Shown in pieces: positions 1 through 9,436 of a stretch of 37,779 nt of DNA. Source of the DNA: Brooklawnia sp. Its GTDB lineage: Bacteria; Actinomycetota; Actinomycetes; Propionibacteriales; Propionibacteriaceae. The notes under the pieces are model-generated. The model searched no databases, had not been told where the DNA came from, and was given only the letters and a program-made list of their open reading frames with translations. Position 1 is the first letter of the stretch. Every line of letters starts with the position of its first letter. The translations under genes and the position numbers were made by a program. The DNA is taken from contig JAAYVP010000325.1 of the NCBI GenBank assembly GCA_012517115.1, forward strand, positions 1 through 37,779, read 5' to 3'.

Positions 1-124
1 CGACGAAGGCTTCGGCGTCTTCCTCTGTGGGCCGGGGAGCAAGCATGAACGAAATAGCGAAGATGGCGACCACCACGGCGATGAGCGCCACAGTGATCCA
101 AGCCTGGGAGCGTTTGTTAGGCAT
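1..124 (-). CDS. cbiN: CbiN-like cobalt ECF transporter component (3' end outside window)
   Basis: Reverse-strand ATG at 124 overlaps the cbiM stop; translation [41 protein letters not shown] is a single N-terminal TM helix as in CbiN; position directly after cbiM. Confidence 0.75.
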   Translation of the reverse strand, partial: MPNKRSQAWITVALIAVVVAIFAISFMLAPRPTEEDAEAFV

Positions 125-809
125 CTGCGCTCTCCTTCGCGGTGGCCGGGACAACCGGGTCGACGATGCCGCGGGTTTCGAGTTGCGGCCGGACGACGGT
201 GGCCAGGAAGCGGAAGAGCAACACTCCGAGGAATCCCTCGGCAATCGCCAACGGGATCTGGGTGATGGCGAAGATGCCCAGGAACTTCGCGGCGGCGCCC
301 CAGAACCCCGAGGCCGGATCGGGGTGGGCCAACGCTAGCTGCAGCGAGGTGACACAGTAGGTGCTGAGGTTGGCGAAGAACATGGCCGCGAAGATCGCGG
401 CGGACGAGCCAAAGCGACGCAGCAGCCGATAGGCGCCGTATCCTATCCATGGCCCGGCGATCGCCATTGAGAAGACGTTGGCGCCGAGAGTCGTGATTCC
501 ACCATGGGCCAGCAGCAGCGCCTGGAAGAGCAGCACGACGGTGCCGAGGAAGGCCATCACCGGAGGACGGAACAGCACCGCCCCCGCTCCGGTGCCGGTC
601 GGATGCGAAGAGCTCCCAGTCACCGATGGCAGCTTGATGGCCGACAGGACGAACGTGAAGGCGCCAGCCGCGGCTAGCAGCATCTTGTTCTCTGGCGACT
701 TGCGGGCTTCCCTGATGCACTCCCGGGCACCATGCACCACGAACGGGGTGGCAATGGCATACCAGGCGACGCAGTGCGCTGCCGGGAGGAACCCTTCGGC
801 AATGTGCAT
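117..809 (-). CDS. cbiM: Cobalt ECF transporter membrane protein CbiM
   Basis: [28 protein letters not shown]-terminus is the CbiM signature; GGAGAG ribosome site just upstream; the listed ORF start at 839 is over-extended. Confidence 0.93.
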   Translation of the reverse strand: MHIAEGFLPAAHCVAWYAIATPFVVHGARECIREARKSPENKMLLAAAGAFTFVLSAIKLPSVTGSSSHPTGTGAGAVLFRPPVMAFLGTVVLLFQALLLAHGGITTLGANVFSMAIAGPWIGYGAYRLLRRFGSSAAIFAAMFFANLSTYCVTSLQLALAHPDPASGFWGAAAKFLGIFAITQIPLAIAEGFLGVLLFRFLATVVRPQLETRGIVDPVVPATAKESADA

Positions 810-856
810 GATCTCTCCTTCTGAGATTGCGCGTCCCATTATTCGAAGCCGACAAG

Positions 857-953
857 GTGAGTTCCTGACTTCCGTCCGTTGTGGACGTACACAGTGGCGC
901 GACCGTGCCGGCTTTCCCCGGCTTCCTCAGCGCTTGCCGCTTGTGCCACTCTA
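857..953 (-). ncRNA. Cobalamin riboswitch upstream of cbiM
   Basis: Reverse strand reads GAGGAAGCCGGGGAAAGCCGGCACGGTCGCGCCACTGTG...AAGTCAGGAACTCACC, matching the cobalamin riboswitch core and B12-box pattern; possible short P1 pairing gagt/actc; immediately upstream of cbiM. Boundaries approximate. Confidence 0.88.
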
Positions 954-988
954 GTGCACAGCTTCGGTCAGCTGAGAGGGGACCCCGA

Positions 989-1651
989 GTGGTTGAGCAA
1001 GTCAGTTATCAGTACCTGACGGACGCGGCCGAGATCTACGCCGAATCGTTCGCCATCATCAGGCGGGAGGCCGATCTCACCCGGTTCCCCGACGATGTCG
1101 CCAAGGTCGTGGTGCGGATGATTCACGCGGCGGCCCAGACCGACCTGCCCGCCGATATCGCCTTCACTCCAGGTGTCGTCTCGGCTTGTCGGAATGCGTT
1201 GTGGGCGGGCGCCCCGATCCTGTGCGATTCGACGATGGTCGCGACCGGCATCATCCGCTCGCGGCTGCCGGCCGACAACGAAGTTGTCTGCCATCTGGGT
1301 GATCCACGGCTGGTCGAGTTGGCGGCGCAACGAGGCACCACAAAGACGGCCGCTGCGGTCGACCTGTGGGTCGAACAGTTGGCAGGCGCCGTGGTAGCCA
1401 TCGGCAACGCTCCGACAGCGTTGTTCCGGCTGCTTGAGGTGGTGCGCGAGACCGGTATTCGCCCGGCCGGTGTGATCGGTATCCCGGTTGGTTTCGTGGG
1501 GGCGGCCGAGTCGAAGCAGGCTCTGGTCGACAACCCGTTCGGGCTGGAGTATCTGGTTTTGCAGGGTCGGCGTGGCGGTTCCGCAGTGACCGTGGCTGCG
1601 GTGAACGCGATCGCATCCACCGACGAGCGCAGCAACCGCGCCCAGCAGTGA
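989..1651 (+). CDS. cbiC: Precorrin-8X/cobalt-precorrin-8 methylmutase CbiC/CobH
   Basis: [47 protein letters not shown]...[12 protein letters not shown] start at 989 preceded by GAGAGGGG. Confidence 0.92.
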   Translation: MVEQVSYQYLTDAAEIYAESFAIIRREADLTRFPDDVAKVVVRMIHAAAQTDLPADIAFTPGVVSACRNALWAGAPILCDSTMVATGIIRSRLPADNEVVCHLGDPRLVELAAQRGTTKTAAAVDLWVEQLAGAVVAIGNAPTALFRLLEVVRETGIRPAGVIGIPVGFVGAAESKQALVDNPFGLEYLVLQGRRGGSAVTVAAVNAIASTDERSNRAQQ

Positions 1652-1652
1652 G

Positions 1653-2780
1653 GTGTGCTCCGTAGTGCCGGACGGGCAGGGCGGGCGGCGCGGCCAGTTG
1701 GCGTCCTCGGGGCTGCGTCCGGGCTGGACGACCGGCGCCTGCGCCACCGCGGCCGCCCGGGCCGCCTACACCGCGTTGCTGACCGGCGAGTTCCCTGATC
1801 CGGTTGAGGTGGCGTTGCCACACGATCGGACACCTTCGTTCGCGCTTACCGCCGAGCGGTTGGGCGAGGCCTTCGCAGAGGCCGCCGTGACCAAGGACGC
1901 TGGCGACGACCCCGACATCACCCACGGGGCGGTCATCCGGGTCCGGGTTTCGGTTGGCAAACCAGGTAGTGGGGTCGGCTTCCGGGCTGGCGCGGGCGTG
2001 GGCACCGTTACCCTCCCGGGGCTGCCGCTGCCTGTCGGTGAGCCAGCGATCAACCCGATGCCGCGAACCATGATCACCGCCAACCTGCGCTTGGCAGCCG
2101 GGCTGGACGCCGAGGCGTCCGATCCTGACCTGGTGGTCACCGTGAGTATCGACGACGGCGAACAGTTGGCCGCCAAGACGTTGAACCCGCGGCTCGGCAT
2201 CGTGGGTGGTTTGTCGGTGCTGGGCACCACCGGAGTGGTGGTGCCGTACTCGTGCTCGGCGTGGATCGATTCGATCCGGCGCGGCGTGGACGTGGCCCGC
2301 GCGCTTGGGCATCGCCATGTTGCCGGCTGCACCGGCTCGACTTCGGAGCGGGTGGCCGCCGAACTCTACGGGCTGCCCGAGACCGCTCTTCTCGACATGG
2401 GCGATTTCGCGGGTGCGGTGCTGAAGTATCTGCGCCGCCACCCGGTCGAGAGGCTGACCATCTGTGGCGGGGTCGGGAAATTGGCGAAGCTCGCCGATGG
2501 GCACTTGGACCTGCATTCGGCGCGGTCCCGGGTGGATACTCGATTCCTGGCCGGGTTGGCTCGGCAGTCGGGCGCCGACGAACAACTCGCCGAGGCGGTG
2601 GCCCAGGCCACCACGGCACTGGGCGCAGTAGAGCTGTGCGCGGCGTCCGGAATCGGACTCGGTGATGCGATCGCCCGGGCCGCCAGGCAGGTGGCAGCGG
2701 GGGTGCTCGGCGAGGCACCGGTTGCCATCGACGTGGTGTGCGTCGACCGATCCGGCACGATCGTGGGGTGTTCACGGTGA
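1653..2780 (+). CDS. cbiD: Cobalt-precorrin-5B C(1)-methyltransferase CbiD
   Basis: LRPGWTTGACATAAARAAYTALLTG and downstream CbiD-like sequence; start could also be GTG at 1665. Confidence 0.92.
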   Translation: MCSVVPDGQGGRRGQLASSGLRPGWTTGACATAAARAAYTALLTGEFPDPVEVALPHDRTPSFALTAERLGEAFAEAAVTKDAGDDPDITHGAVIRVRVSVGKPGSGVGFRAGAGVGTVTLPGLPLPVGEPAINPMPRTMITANLRLAAGLDAEASDPDLVVTVSIDDGEQLAAKTLNPRLGIVGGLSVLGTTGVVVPYSCSAWIDSIRRGVDVARALGHRHVAGCTGSTSERVAAELYGLPETALLDMGDFAGAVLKYLRRHPVERLTICGGVGKLAKLADGHLDLHSARSRVDTRFLAGLARQSGADEQLAEAVAQATTALGAVELCAASGIGLGDAIARAARQVAAGVLGEAPVAIDVVCVDRSGTIVGCSR

Positions 2781-3733
2781 CCGCCGACGGTGGTTGGGTT
2801 CGCGCGTTGGGGTTACTGGCCGGTCTGGGCGCCGACGCGGTGCTGGGTGACCCACCCAACAGGTGGCATCCCACTGCGTGGTTCGGCACCTGGGCGGGCT
2901 GGCTGGAGCGGCGGTGCTACTCCGATTCGGTGGTGGCGGGTGTCGGCTACGTGGTGGTGGCCGTGGCTCCGGTCACCCTGCTCGGGATGGGGGTCGAGGC
3001 GTTGGGACGCCGCTGGCCGTCGCTGCGTCCGGCGAGCGTGGCGTTGGCCACTTGGGCGGTAGTGGGTGGGCGCAGCCTCGCCACCGAAGGCCGGGTGATG
3101 GCCGACCTGATCGATGCGCAAGATCTGCCCGGGGCCCGTGAGCAGCTCAGTCATCTGTGTGGACGGCAGGCCGATGAACTTGGCGCGTCAGAATTGGCCC
3201 GGGCCACCATCGAGTCGCTCGCCGAGAACACTGCGGACAGCGTGGTGGCGTCGATCTTCTGGGGCGCCTTGCTGGGCGTCCCAGGGATGGTCACCCATCG
3301 TGCGGTCAACACGCTGGACGCCATGGTTGGCCACCACAACGAAAGGTACGAGCACTTCGGTAAGTGCGCTGCCCGGTTGGACGACATCCTTGACTTGCTG
3401 CCTGCCCGGGTGACCGGTTTGCTGGCGGGGTTGGCGAGTTCCGATCCGGTCTCGACTTGGCGGGTCACGATTCGAGACGCACGCAATCATCCCAGCCCCA
3501 ACGGGGGTTGGTGTGAAGCTGCCTGGGCAGCGGCGCTCGGTGTCGCGTTGGGCGGCAGAAACCTCTACCCGGGCGGCCGCGTCGAAGACCGGGGTGTGCT
3601 GAACGCTGGCGGGCGGCCTTCGGACGGGGTGGCCGTGCGCGGGGCGGCCCGGATGGTACGCGCCGTCACGGTGTTGGCCGGTGCCGGGGCGGCAGTCGCC
3701 TTGGTCGTCTCCGCCACCGTGCGGAACCGTTGA
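2777..3733 (+). CDS. cbiB: Adenosylcobinamide-phosphate synthase CbiB/CobD
   Basis: DAVLGDPPNRWHPTAWFGTWAGWLE and ESLAENTADSVVASIFWGALLGVPG motifs; GTGA overlap with the cbiD stop. Confidence 0.92.
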   Translation: MTADGGWVRALGLLAGLGADAVLGDPPNRWHPTAWFGTWAGWLERRCYSDSVVAGVGYVVVAVAPVTLLGMGVEALGRRWPSLRPASVALATWAVVGGRSLATEGRVMADLIDAQDLPGAREQLSHLCGRQADELGASELARATIESLAENTADSVVASIFWGALLGVPGMVTHRAVNTLDAMVGHHNERYEHFGKCAARLDDILDLLPARVTGLLAGLASSDPVSTWRVTIRDARNHPSPNGGWCEAAWAAALGVALGGRNLYPGGRVEDRGVLNAGGRPSDGVAVRGAARMVRAVTVLAGAGAAVALVVSATVRNR

Positions 3734-3752
3734 TTGGGCCCGGTTCTTGCAG
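3721..3752 (+). repeat. 32-bp direct repeat, copy 1
   Basis: gcggaaccgttgattgggcccggttcttgcag, identical to 3949-3980; spans the cbiB stop codon. Confidence 0.97.
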
Positions 3753-3840
3753 GGCGAATGGCTCGACCGGATGCGTATCTGACCTGGGGGTGTCACGGGG
3801 GCCCAGTTAGGCCCGACGGTAATCGTCCCCGGATGAGGCC

Positions 3841-3939
3841 GTGACCAGCTTCTTTCAGTTCTGCCCGGTTCGGCGCCGCCGCCACGACGTCAACCGCGCA
3901 CATTGGCCATCACCCGACGCCAAGAAGGAAACCCGTCAC
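3841..3939 (+). repeat. 99-bp inverted-repeat element, copy A
   Basis: gtgaccagcttctttc...gaaggaaacccgtcac; about 74 of 99 positions match copy B in an ungapped hand alignment. Confidence 0.8.
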
Positions 3940-3948
3940 CGTCATCGG

Positions 3949-3980
3949 GCGGAACCGTTGATTGGGCCCGGTTCTTGCAG
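3949..3980 (+). repeat. 32-bp direct repeat, copy 2
   Basis: Identical to 3721-3752. Confidence 0.97.
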
Positions 3981-3990
3981 TCGGAAGCCA

Positions 3991-4032
3991 TCGTGCCGAT
4001 TTACCTGCGCAGATGGCCGGAAACCGGCACGA
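3991..4032 (-). repeat. 42-bp hairpin repeat, copy A'
   Basis: Reverse complement tcgtgccggtttccggccatctgcgcaggtaaatcggcacga matches 36/42 with 17418-17459; internal inverted repeat cgtgccg/cggcacg. Confidence 0.8.
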
Positions 4033-4067
4033 CGTCCATCGGCCGTGGCGTGGCTGGTCCGAGGCGA

Positions 4068-5279
4068 CTAGCTGCCCGCTGCACGCAACGCAGCGACCGC
4101 AGCGGTGCGCGCCCTGGCCGAACGATGGGGGTGACGATCTCCCACCACACCCACGATCAGACCGCCAGTGCTGCCCGTCGCCGGCGTCCAAGCGCTGCCA
4201 CCGGCCGCATCGTCGGAGCGGACGCAGAAGACCTGTCGCTGCTCGGCCCAGGCGGCGACCTGCGCGTTGACCTCTGGTGAGTCAGTCAGTGCTAGCGCAT
4301 ACCAGGCGTCAGCCAAGTCGGACTCGGTCACCTCTCGCTGTGTCCAGTTCAGCAGCCCATCGGTAGCTAACTGACTGATCTGTGGGGACGCAGTTGGCGC
4401 CACTACGTGCAGGTCGGCGCCGGCCTCCAGAAGCTTGCCGACTCGGCGGGAAGCTACCCGCCCGGCTCCGGCGATGACGACCTTGCGGTCGCGGAGCACT
4501 AGTGCGCTCAGGTACAGCTGGGGTGCCTCTTCAGCGTCAGCGGCAGCGCTCCGGTACCGGTCGACGACTACCGCGGCCAACTCGTCGCAGGAACCGATGA
4601 CTTCGGCGACCCGTACTTCGGTGTTCGGATGCTGGCTCGCCCAATCCGCAGCCTGCTGCTGCGCCCAATGTTGCAGGCGGCCAGGGAACAGGTAGTGCGG
4701 CATGACCACGATCCGGCGACCGCCGTGCGCGTAGGCGCGGTCGAGTGCCCCAGGCAGATCGGGTCGAGCGATCTGGATGAATCCGGTTACCAGGTCTGCA
4801 TAGCCGGCTTCCTCCAACAGGACGCGGCCCAACCGTTCGTGGTCGGCGTTGGCGTCGGTGTGGCTGCAGCCGCGGCCGAGGAAGACCACGGAGGTCTGGG
4901 CCGCCGGCCATTCGTCGGCCGCCGCCGCGATCCGATCCCGGACGACGGACCGCAGTCGTGGGTCGGGGCCCAGATGGGGGGTGTAGGTAACGGTGCCACC
5001 GGAGAGTTCCTGCTTGCCGGCGGCGATCTCGCTCGGGATGTCCTCACGAACGTGCCCGCCCGTGCCGATCATCAGGGGCACCACCACCGCATGCCTGGCC
5101 GGGTCGGTTTCCAGCGCATCGGTGACCGCCACTGAGATGGCAGGCTCGTCCAGTTCGACGTACGCGTCCAGCACCCGCACCCCGGGCAGCATGGCCCGGA
5201 CGCGGTCGACCAACTCCCGGCAAGCCTGTTGACCCTCCGGCAACCGGGTGCCGTGTGCCGCGATCACCAATGCTGTCAT
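4068..5279 (-). CDS. cbiX: Fusion of CbiX-type sirohydrochlorin cobaltochelatase and SirC/Met8-type precorrin-2 dehydrogenase
   Basis: N-terminal MTALVIAAHGTRLPEGQQACRELVDRV plus VFLGRGCSHTDANAD (CbiX-like); C-terminal LYLSALVLRDRKVVIAGAGRVASRRVGKLLEAGADLHVVAP (SirC/CysG N-domain). ATGA overlap with the preceding gene. Confidence 0.88.
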   Translation of the reverse strand: MTALVIAAHGTRLPEGQQACRELVDRVRAMLPGVRVLDAYVELDEPAISVAVTDALETDPARHAVVVPLMIGTGGHVREDIPSEIAAGKQELSGGTVTYTPHLGPDPRLRSVVRDRIAAAADEWPAAQTSVVFLGRGCSHTDANADHERLGRVLLEEAGYADLVTGFIQIARPDLPGALDRAYAHGGRRIVVMPHYLFPGRLQHWAQQQAADWASQHPNTEVRVAEVIGSCDELAAVVVDRYRSAAADAEEAPQLYLSALVLRDRKVVIAGAGRVASRRVGKLLEAGADLHVVAPTASPQISQLATDGLLNWTQREVTESDLADAWYALALTDSPEVNAQVAAWAEQRQVFCVRSDDAAGGSAWTPATGSTGGLIVGVVGDRHPHRSARARTAAVAALRAAGS

Positions 5280-7036
5280 CGTTCCTCCAACCACTTGTAG
5301 TCGCGTGGGGTGACCATTGCTTCGGCACCCACACCCGTGGGCACCATGCGGGTAGTCGACGACCCCACGATCACGATCGAATGCATGTCGACCCACTCCG
5401 GGTCGAATAGCGAAATGGGTGCCACCCGGTAGTTCTCGCCGGGTCGGGTGGCGTCCTGCACCACCGCTACCGGAGTGCCAGGCGGGCGGTGCACAGCCAG
5501 GATCTCCAGCGCCCTGGGCAGGTGCATGGTCCGCTTGCGGCTCCTCGGGTTGTAGAGCGCGACCACGAAATCGCCTTCGGCAACCGCCTGCAGCCGGCGT
5601 TCGATGACGTCCCACGGGGTATGCAAGTCGGACAGCGAGATAGTGGCGTGGTCATGGCCGAGCGGGGCGCCCAGAATTGCGGACGCGGCCAGTTCGGCAG
5701 TCACCCCGGGTACGACCTGCACGTCGACGCCTTCGGTGCCCTGCTCCAAGGTGGGCGAGGCCATCGCGTAGATGGCCGGATCGCCGGAGCAAACGATGGC
5801 GACGTTGCGTCCCTCGCGAGCTTTCTCGATGCCTAGCCCGGTTCGCATCTCCTCGGTGCCCATGCCGCTAGCGACAATCTCGGTGCCCGGACGCAGCAGA
5901 TGGGCGATCTGCGCCACGTACGGGCGGTAACCGATCACCACCGCCGAGTCCCGCAGCACCTGCCGGGCGCGTGGCGTGAGCAGGTCGTCTGCGCCCGGCC
6001 CGAGCCCGACAATCGCGAGCCGGCCGCGGGGGGAAAGGCGTCCGATGGCGAGCGTGGCGTCCGGATTCTTACGCTTCTCGACGATCAATTCGGCACCGTA
6101 GGCCAGCACGGACGCCTCGGCGACGCTGGGTGTGCCGACTGCCGCGGCCGGTGCCCGGCTGGGGTTGGGTACCTCGATTCCGGCCAGCCGATCAGCTGGG
6201 TAAGTGACGAAGTCGACACCCAACTGGCCAGCTAACTCCCGCATGGCGGGTTCGTCGGCCTTGGCGTCCACACTGGTCAACGCGGTTATCGACGCGTCGG
6301 CCAGACCGGCCTCAGCGAGGGCTCGGTCGAGCAAGTCGCGCAGCGCCGCGACCGGGGCGTCCCGGTTGCAGCCCATGCCGACGATCAGCGATTTCGGATG
6401 CAGAACCACCGTGGGCAGGTCTTGGGGGACGCCCGAGTGGTCGCTCACCAGTATCCGGGCCACCGGGGCGGGCGGCGGCGGCAGTTCACGCACGTGGCTG
6501 CCGCGCCGTTCGAAACGAGGCACCCCCGGCTCGGTGACGTTGTCGGGCAGCGCGGGCAACGGCCACGACTGTTCCCGCACCAACTCCACCGCTTCACCGT
6601 CCAGGATCGCCCGGGTGACGCGCGCGAGTTCGCCGGCGGTCGGCCAGCCGAGGGTGTCGAGGCCCGGCAGCCCTTGGGCGTCGGTGGCTGTGGTCAGCAC
6701 TGCAGTTGCCCCTAGCCCGTCGGCAAGCCGTCGCGCCAGGTCGTTGGCGCCTCCGACGTGTCCACCCACCAGCGGGACGATGAAGCGGCCGGCGTCGTCG
6801 ATCACGACCACCCCGGGGTCGGTTTTCTTGTCGGTCAGCAGTGAGGCGATCAGCCGGGTCGTCGCACCGACAGCCAGGTGGGAAATGATTAGGTCGCACT
6901 CGTGCCAGGCCTGTCGGAGGCCTTCGCCGGCTGGGCCGGGGTAGCGACGCGTGGGCCCGACGATCGCGTCGATCGCGTCGGCTCGGGCCAGGCTGGCTGG
7001 GGCGGCGGCCACTTGGCCGATGACGGGCTCGGTCAT
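5276..7036 (-). CDS. cbiGH: CbiG-CbiH fusion (cobalt-precorrin-5A hydrolase / precorrin-3B C17-methyltransferase)
   Basis: N-terminal CbiG (GGHVGGANDLARRLADGLGATAVLTTATDAQG; GMGCNRDAPV) followed by an SAM methyltransferase domain (LAIVGLGPGADDLLTPRARQVLRDSAVVIGYRPYVAQI; SGDPAIYAMAS). Confidence 0.9.
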   Translation of the reverse strand: MTEPVIGQVAAAPASLARADAIDAIVGPTRRYPGPAGEGLRQAWHECDLIISHLAVGATTRLIASLLTDKKTDPGVVVIDDAGRFIVPLVGGHVGGANDLARRLADGLGATAVLTTATDAQGLPGLDTLGWPTAGELARVTRAILDGEAVELVREQSWPLPALPDNVTEPGVPRFERRGSHVRELPPPPAPVARILVSDHSGVPQDLPTVVLHPKSLIVGMGCNRDAPVAALRDLLDRALAEAGLADASITALTSVDAKADEPAMRELAGQLGVDFVTYPADRLAGIEVPNPSRAPAAAVGTPSVAEASVLAYGAELIVEKRKNPDATLAIGRLSPRGRLAIVGLGPGADDLLTPRARQVLRDSAVVIGYRPYVAQIAHLLRPGTEIVASGMGTEEMRTGLGIEKAREGRNVAIVCSGDPAIYAMASPTLEQGTEGVDVQVVPGVTAELAASAILGAPLGHDHATISLSDLHTPWDVIERRLQAVAEGDFVVALYNPRSRKRTMHLPRALEILAVHRPPGTPVAVVQDATRPGENYRVAPISLFDPEWVDMHSIVIVGSSTTRMVPTGVGAEAMVTPRDYKWLEER

Positions 7037-7701
7037 GACAGCTCCTGTTGAGTAGGCCGGACACCACCGGCGATAGGTGCCTGCTCGCCAAGGGCGGCGG
7101 GGTCATCGGGGTGATGGGCAAGCACCAGCACCACATTGGGCTGGGCGATCTCGCCGATCGCTGCCGCATCATCTTCGGTCAGCACGCGGACGCGCTCGTC
7201 GGGTTCCCCAAGTCGTTCAGCCAGCACATAGGTGCGGCCGAGCCCCGCGGTCGCTGCAACGATCTGCGGCAACCCGAAGTTCGGGTCGGTCAACAGCCCA
7301 ACCTTGGGGTGGACTCGGCAGGCCGCCAGCGCCGGCTCCGGGTCGTTGCCATGTGCGGAAGCCAGCAGGGCGTCGTCCCAGGGCAGCGCGACAGCGGCGA
7401 AGGCGAGTTGCAGCGAGGTCACGGTCGGGACGACGCGGCATTTCAACCCGGCGGCCCGGATACGCCGCACCACCCCGTAGAACAGTGGATCGCCCGACGC
7501 GATGACCACCGCCGACAGGGCCGGGTCGAGCGCGGCGAGGGCGTCCACCGCCGGACCGATACGTCCCAGCACGATGCGCATGTGGGGGGGCACTGCCAGG
7601 GCGTCAAGGTGGCGTTGGCCACCCACCACCAGCGCGGCGGAAGCGACCGCCTCCCGCAGCTGCCTGCTGGGTTCGCCGGCGTAGCCGTAGACGGTGATCA
7701 T
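7033..7701 (-). CDS. cbiE: Precorrin-6Y C5,15-methyltransferase subunit CbiE
   Basis: MITVYGYAGEPSRQLREAVASAALVVGGQRHLDAL...VVIASGDPLFYGVVRRI; about 222 aa, too short for a CbiET fusion. Confidence 0.88.
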   Translation of the reverse strand: MITVYGYAGEPSRQLREAVASAALVVGGQRHLDALAVPPHMRIVLGRIGPAVDALAALDPALSAVVIASGDPLFYGVVRRIRAAGLKCRVVPTVTSLQLAFAAVALPWDDALLASAHGNDPEPALAACRVHPKVGLLTDPNFGLPQIVAATAGLGRTYVLAERLGEPDERVRVLTEDDAAAIGEIAQPNVVLVLAHHPDDPAALGEQAPIAGGVRPTQQELS

Positions 7702-8549
7702 GATGTGGCCGTTCGGGTTTCGTCGACGACCGCGCCATGTTCGGCCAGTGCCCGTGCTGCGTCCGGGTCTGCGCCGCGATACTCGTGCCGGAACCCTGGG
7801 TGGTAGAGGTGCGAGCGTTTCACCAGCGGTGTGGTGGCTAACGCCGGGCCGACCAAGATGACGGTGTGCTTCCAGAACTTGTGGTCTTTCATGGTCGCGG
7901 ACAGCTCCTCGAGCCGACAGCGCAGCAGCACCTGGTCGGGCCAACTCACCCGATGACCGATGATGACCGGAGTATCAGGCGGGTAACCGCCGGCGAGCAA
8001 CTCCTCCTGCAAGACCCGGTTTCGCGCCGCCGACAGGTACAGCGCCATCGTGGTGCCGTGCCGGGCGAACTCGCGCACCGACTCCTTGGGTGGCATCGGC
8101 GTGCGGCCCCCCTCCAGCCGGGTGAGGATCAGCGACTGCGCCACCTCAGGCAGGGTGATCTCTACCTCGGCGGCCGCCGCGCAGGCCGAGAACGCCGAAA
8201 CACCCGGAATCGACTCGTATGCGAGCCCCAGTCGATTGCACAGTTCGCGCTGTTCGGCGGTCGCGCCATAGATAGCTGGGTCGCCGGTGTGAACGCGCGC
8301 GACCAGCAGGCTCTCGTCGCGGGCGCGTTCATACAGCGGGGTGATGTCCTCCAGCGACGCCGACGCCGAGTCGACCAGCAACGCGTCCGGCTTGTGACTG
8401 GCGACGATCTCAGAAGCGACCAGCGACGACGCCCAGATGATGACGTCGGCCTCGGCGATGACGCGAGCTCCGCGGACAGTGATCAAGTCGGGTGCCCCCG
8501 GCCCGGCCCCGACGAAGACCACCTTGCCCGCCGAGGTCGAGGCGCTCAC
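7698..8549 (-). CDS. cbiF: Precorrin-4 C11-methyltransferase CbiF/CobM
   Basis: KVVFVGAGPGAPDLITVRGARVIAEADVIIWASSLV...HTGDPAIYGATAEQ. Confidence 0.93.
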   Translation of the reverse strand: MSASTSAGKVVFVGAGPGAPDLITVRGARVIAEADVIIWASSLVASEIVASHKPDALLVDSASASLEDITPLYERARDESLLVARVHTGDPAIYGATAEQRELCNRLGLAYESIPGVSAFSACAAAAEVEITLPEVAQSLILTRLEGGRTPMPPKESVREFARHGTTMALYLSAARNRVLQEELLAGGYPPDTPVIIGHRVSWPDQVLLRCRLEELSATMKDHKFWKHTVILVGPALATTPLVKRSHLYHPGFRHEYRGADPDAARALAEHGAVVDETRTATS

Positions 8550-9295
8550 AGCCGCTCTCCTGTTCCGCCGCGCTGTGGGGCGATCAGGACGCTGGTGAAG
8601 TAGGGCGCCTCGTCCAGGTCGCTGATCGGGACGAGGCGCTCGCCGGGCATCCCGATGTCGATACCGGCGATCGCGTCCCGGCCGATCGTGCCAAGGTACT
8701 CCCGCAGCGCGTCGAGGTGGCGTCCGGCCTTGTAGACCACGCAGGTGTCGGCGTACTGGGCGACCTCGACGAGGTCTGCGATGCCATGTTTGAGCGGCAC
8801 GAGTGCCAGCACTTCGTTGCCTTCGACCAGCGGGGTGCGGCTGGCGGCGGCCAGGGCTTGCATCGCGGTGATGCCGGGGATCACCTCAACGTCAATCTCG
8901 GGCACCTGATCGCGGACGCCGGCGGCCAGGTAGCTGAAGGTGGAGTAGACCGACGGGTCGCCGACAGTGGCGAAACCCACGCGGGTGGCTCCGGCCTCGA
9001 AGGCCCGGACGGCGGCGGCAGCGGCGACCTGCCAGGCGGCGGCACGACGTTTCGTCACACCAGTGCGGTCTGCCATCGAGAACGGGACACGCGTCAAACG
9101 ATCGACGGTTTCGGGGCAGGCGGACGCCACGATGGCTTCGGCGCGCCCAGGATCGTCGCCGCTGGCCTCGGTCGCCGGCACCAGAATGAGGTCGCAACTC
9201 CGCAACGCACGAACGGCCTTGACCGTAACCAGTTCGGGATCGCCGGGGCCGACCCCGATACCGAGCAGGCAGGGACGTTGGTCGGGCTGGCTCAA
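8546..9295 (-). CDS. cbiL: Precorrin-2 C20-methyltransferase CbiL/CobI
   Basis: LLGIGVGPGDPELVTVKAVRALRSCDLILVPAT...VGFATVGDPSVYSTFSYLA; likely TTG start at 9295 after GGAGG; the listed ORF start at 9481 runs through the riboswitch. Confidence 0.9.
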   Translation of the reverse strand: MSQPDQRPCLLGIGVGPGDPELVTVKAVRALRSCDLILVPATEASGDDPGRAEAIVASACPETVDRLTRVPFSMADRTGVTKRRAAAWQVAAAAAVRAFEAGATRVGFATVGDPSVYSTFSYLAAGVRDQVPEIDVEVIPGITAMQALAAASRTPLVEGNEVLALVPLKHGIADLVEVAQYADTCVVYKAGRHLDALREYLGTIGRDAIAGIDIGMPGERLVPISDLDEAPYFTSVLIAPQRGGTGERL

Positions 9296-9342
9296 CTTGG
9301 CCTCCTTGCGGCCCTTCTGCCGAGGGCCCCTCGCAGGGTGCA

Positions 9343-9436
9343 GGGCGCCAGTCGACCGGGCTCGTCCCAAGCTGTTGCGCTCAGGAACCACCGTTGCGGG
9401 ACAGCGTCGGAATCGCACCGACTTCGCGTGGCACCC
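9343..9436 (-). ncRNA. Cobalamin riboswitch upstream of cbiL
   Basis: Reverse strand GGGTGCCACGCGAAGTCGGTGCGATTCCGACGCTGTCCCGCAACGGTGG...GAGCCCGGTCGACTGGCGCCC; P1 pairing GGGTGCC/GGCGCCC; classic core CCCGCAACGGT. Confidence 0.92.

Noticed and set aside
4068-5615. Long upstream extension of the cbiX ORF and many overlapping antisense ORFs throughout
   Set aside because: High-GC codon usage leaves spurious open frames; extensions overlap confidently assigned genes and lack family motifs.
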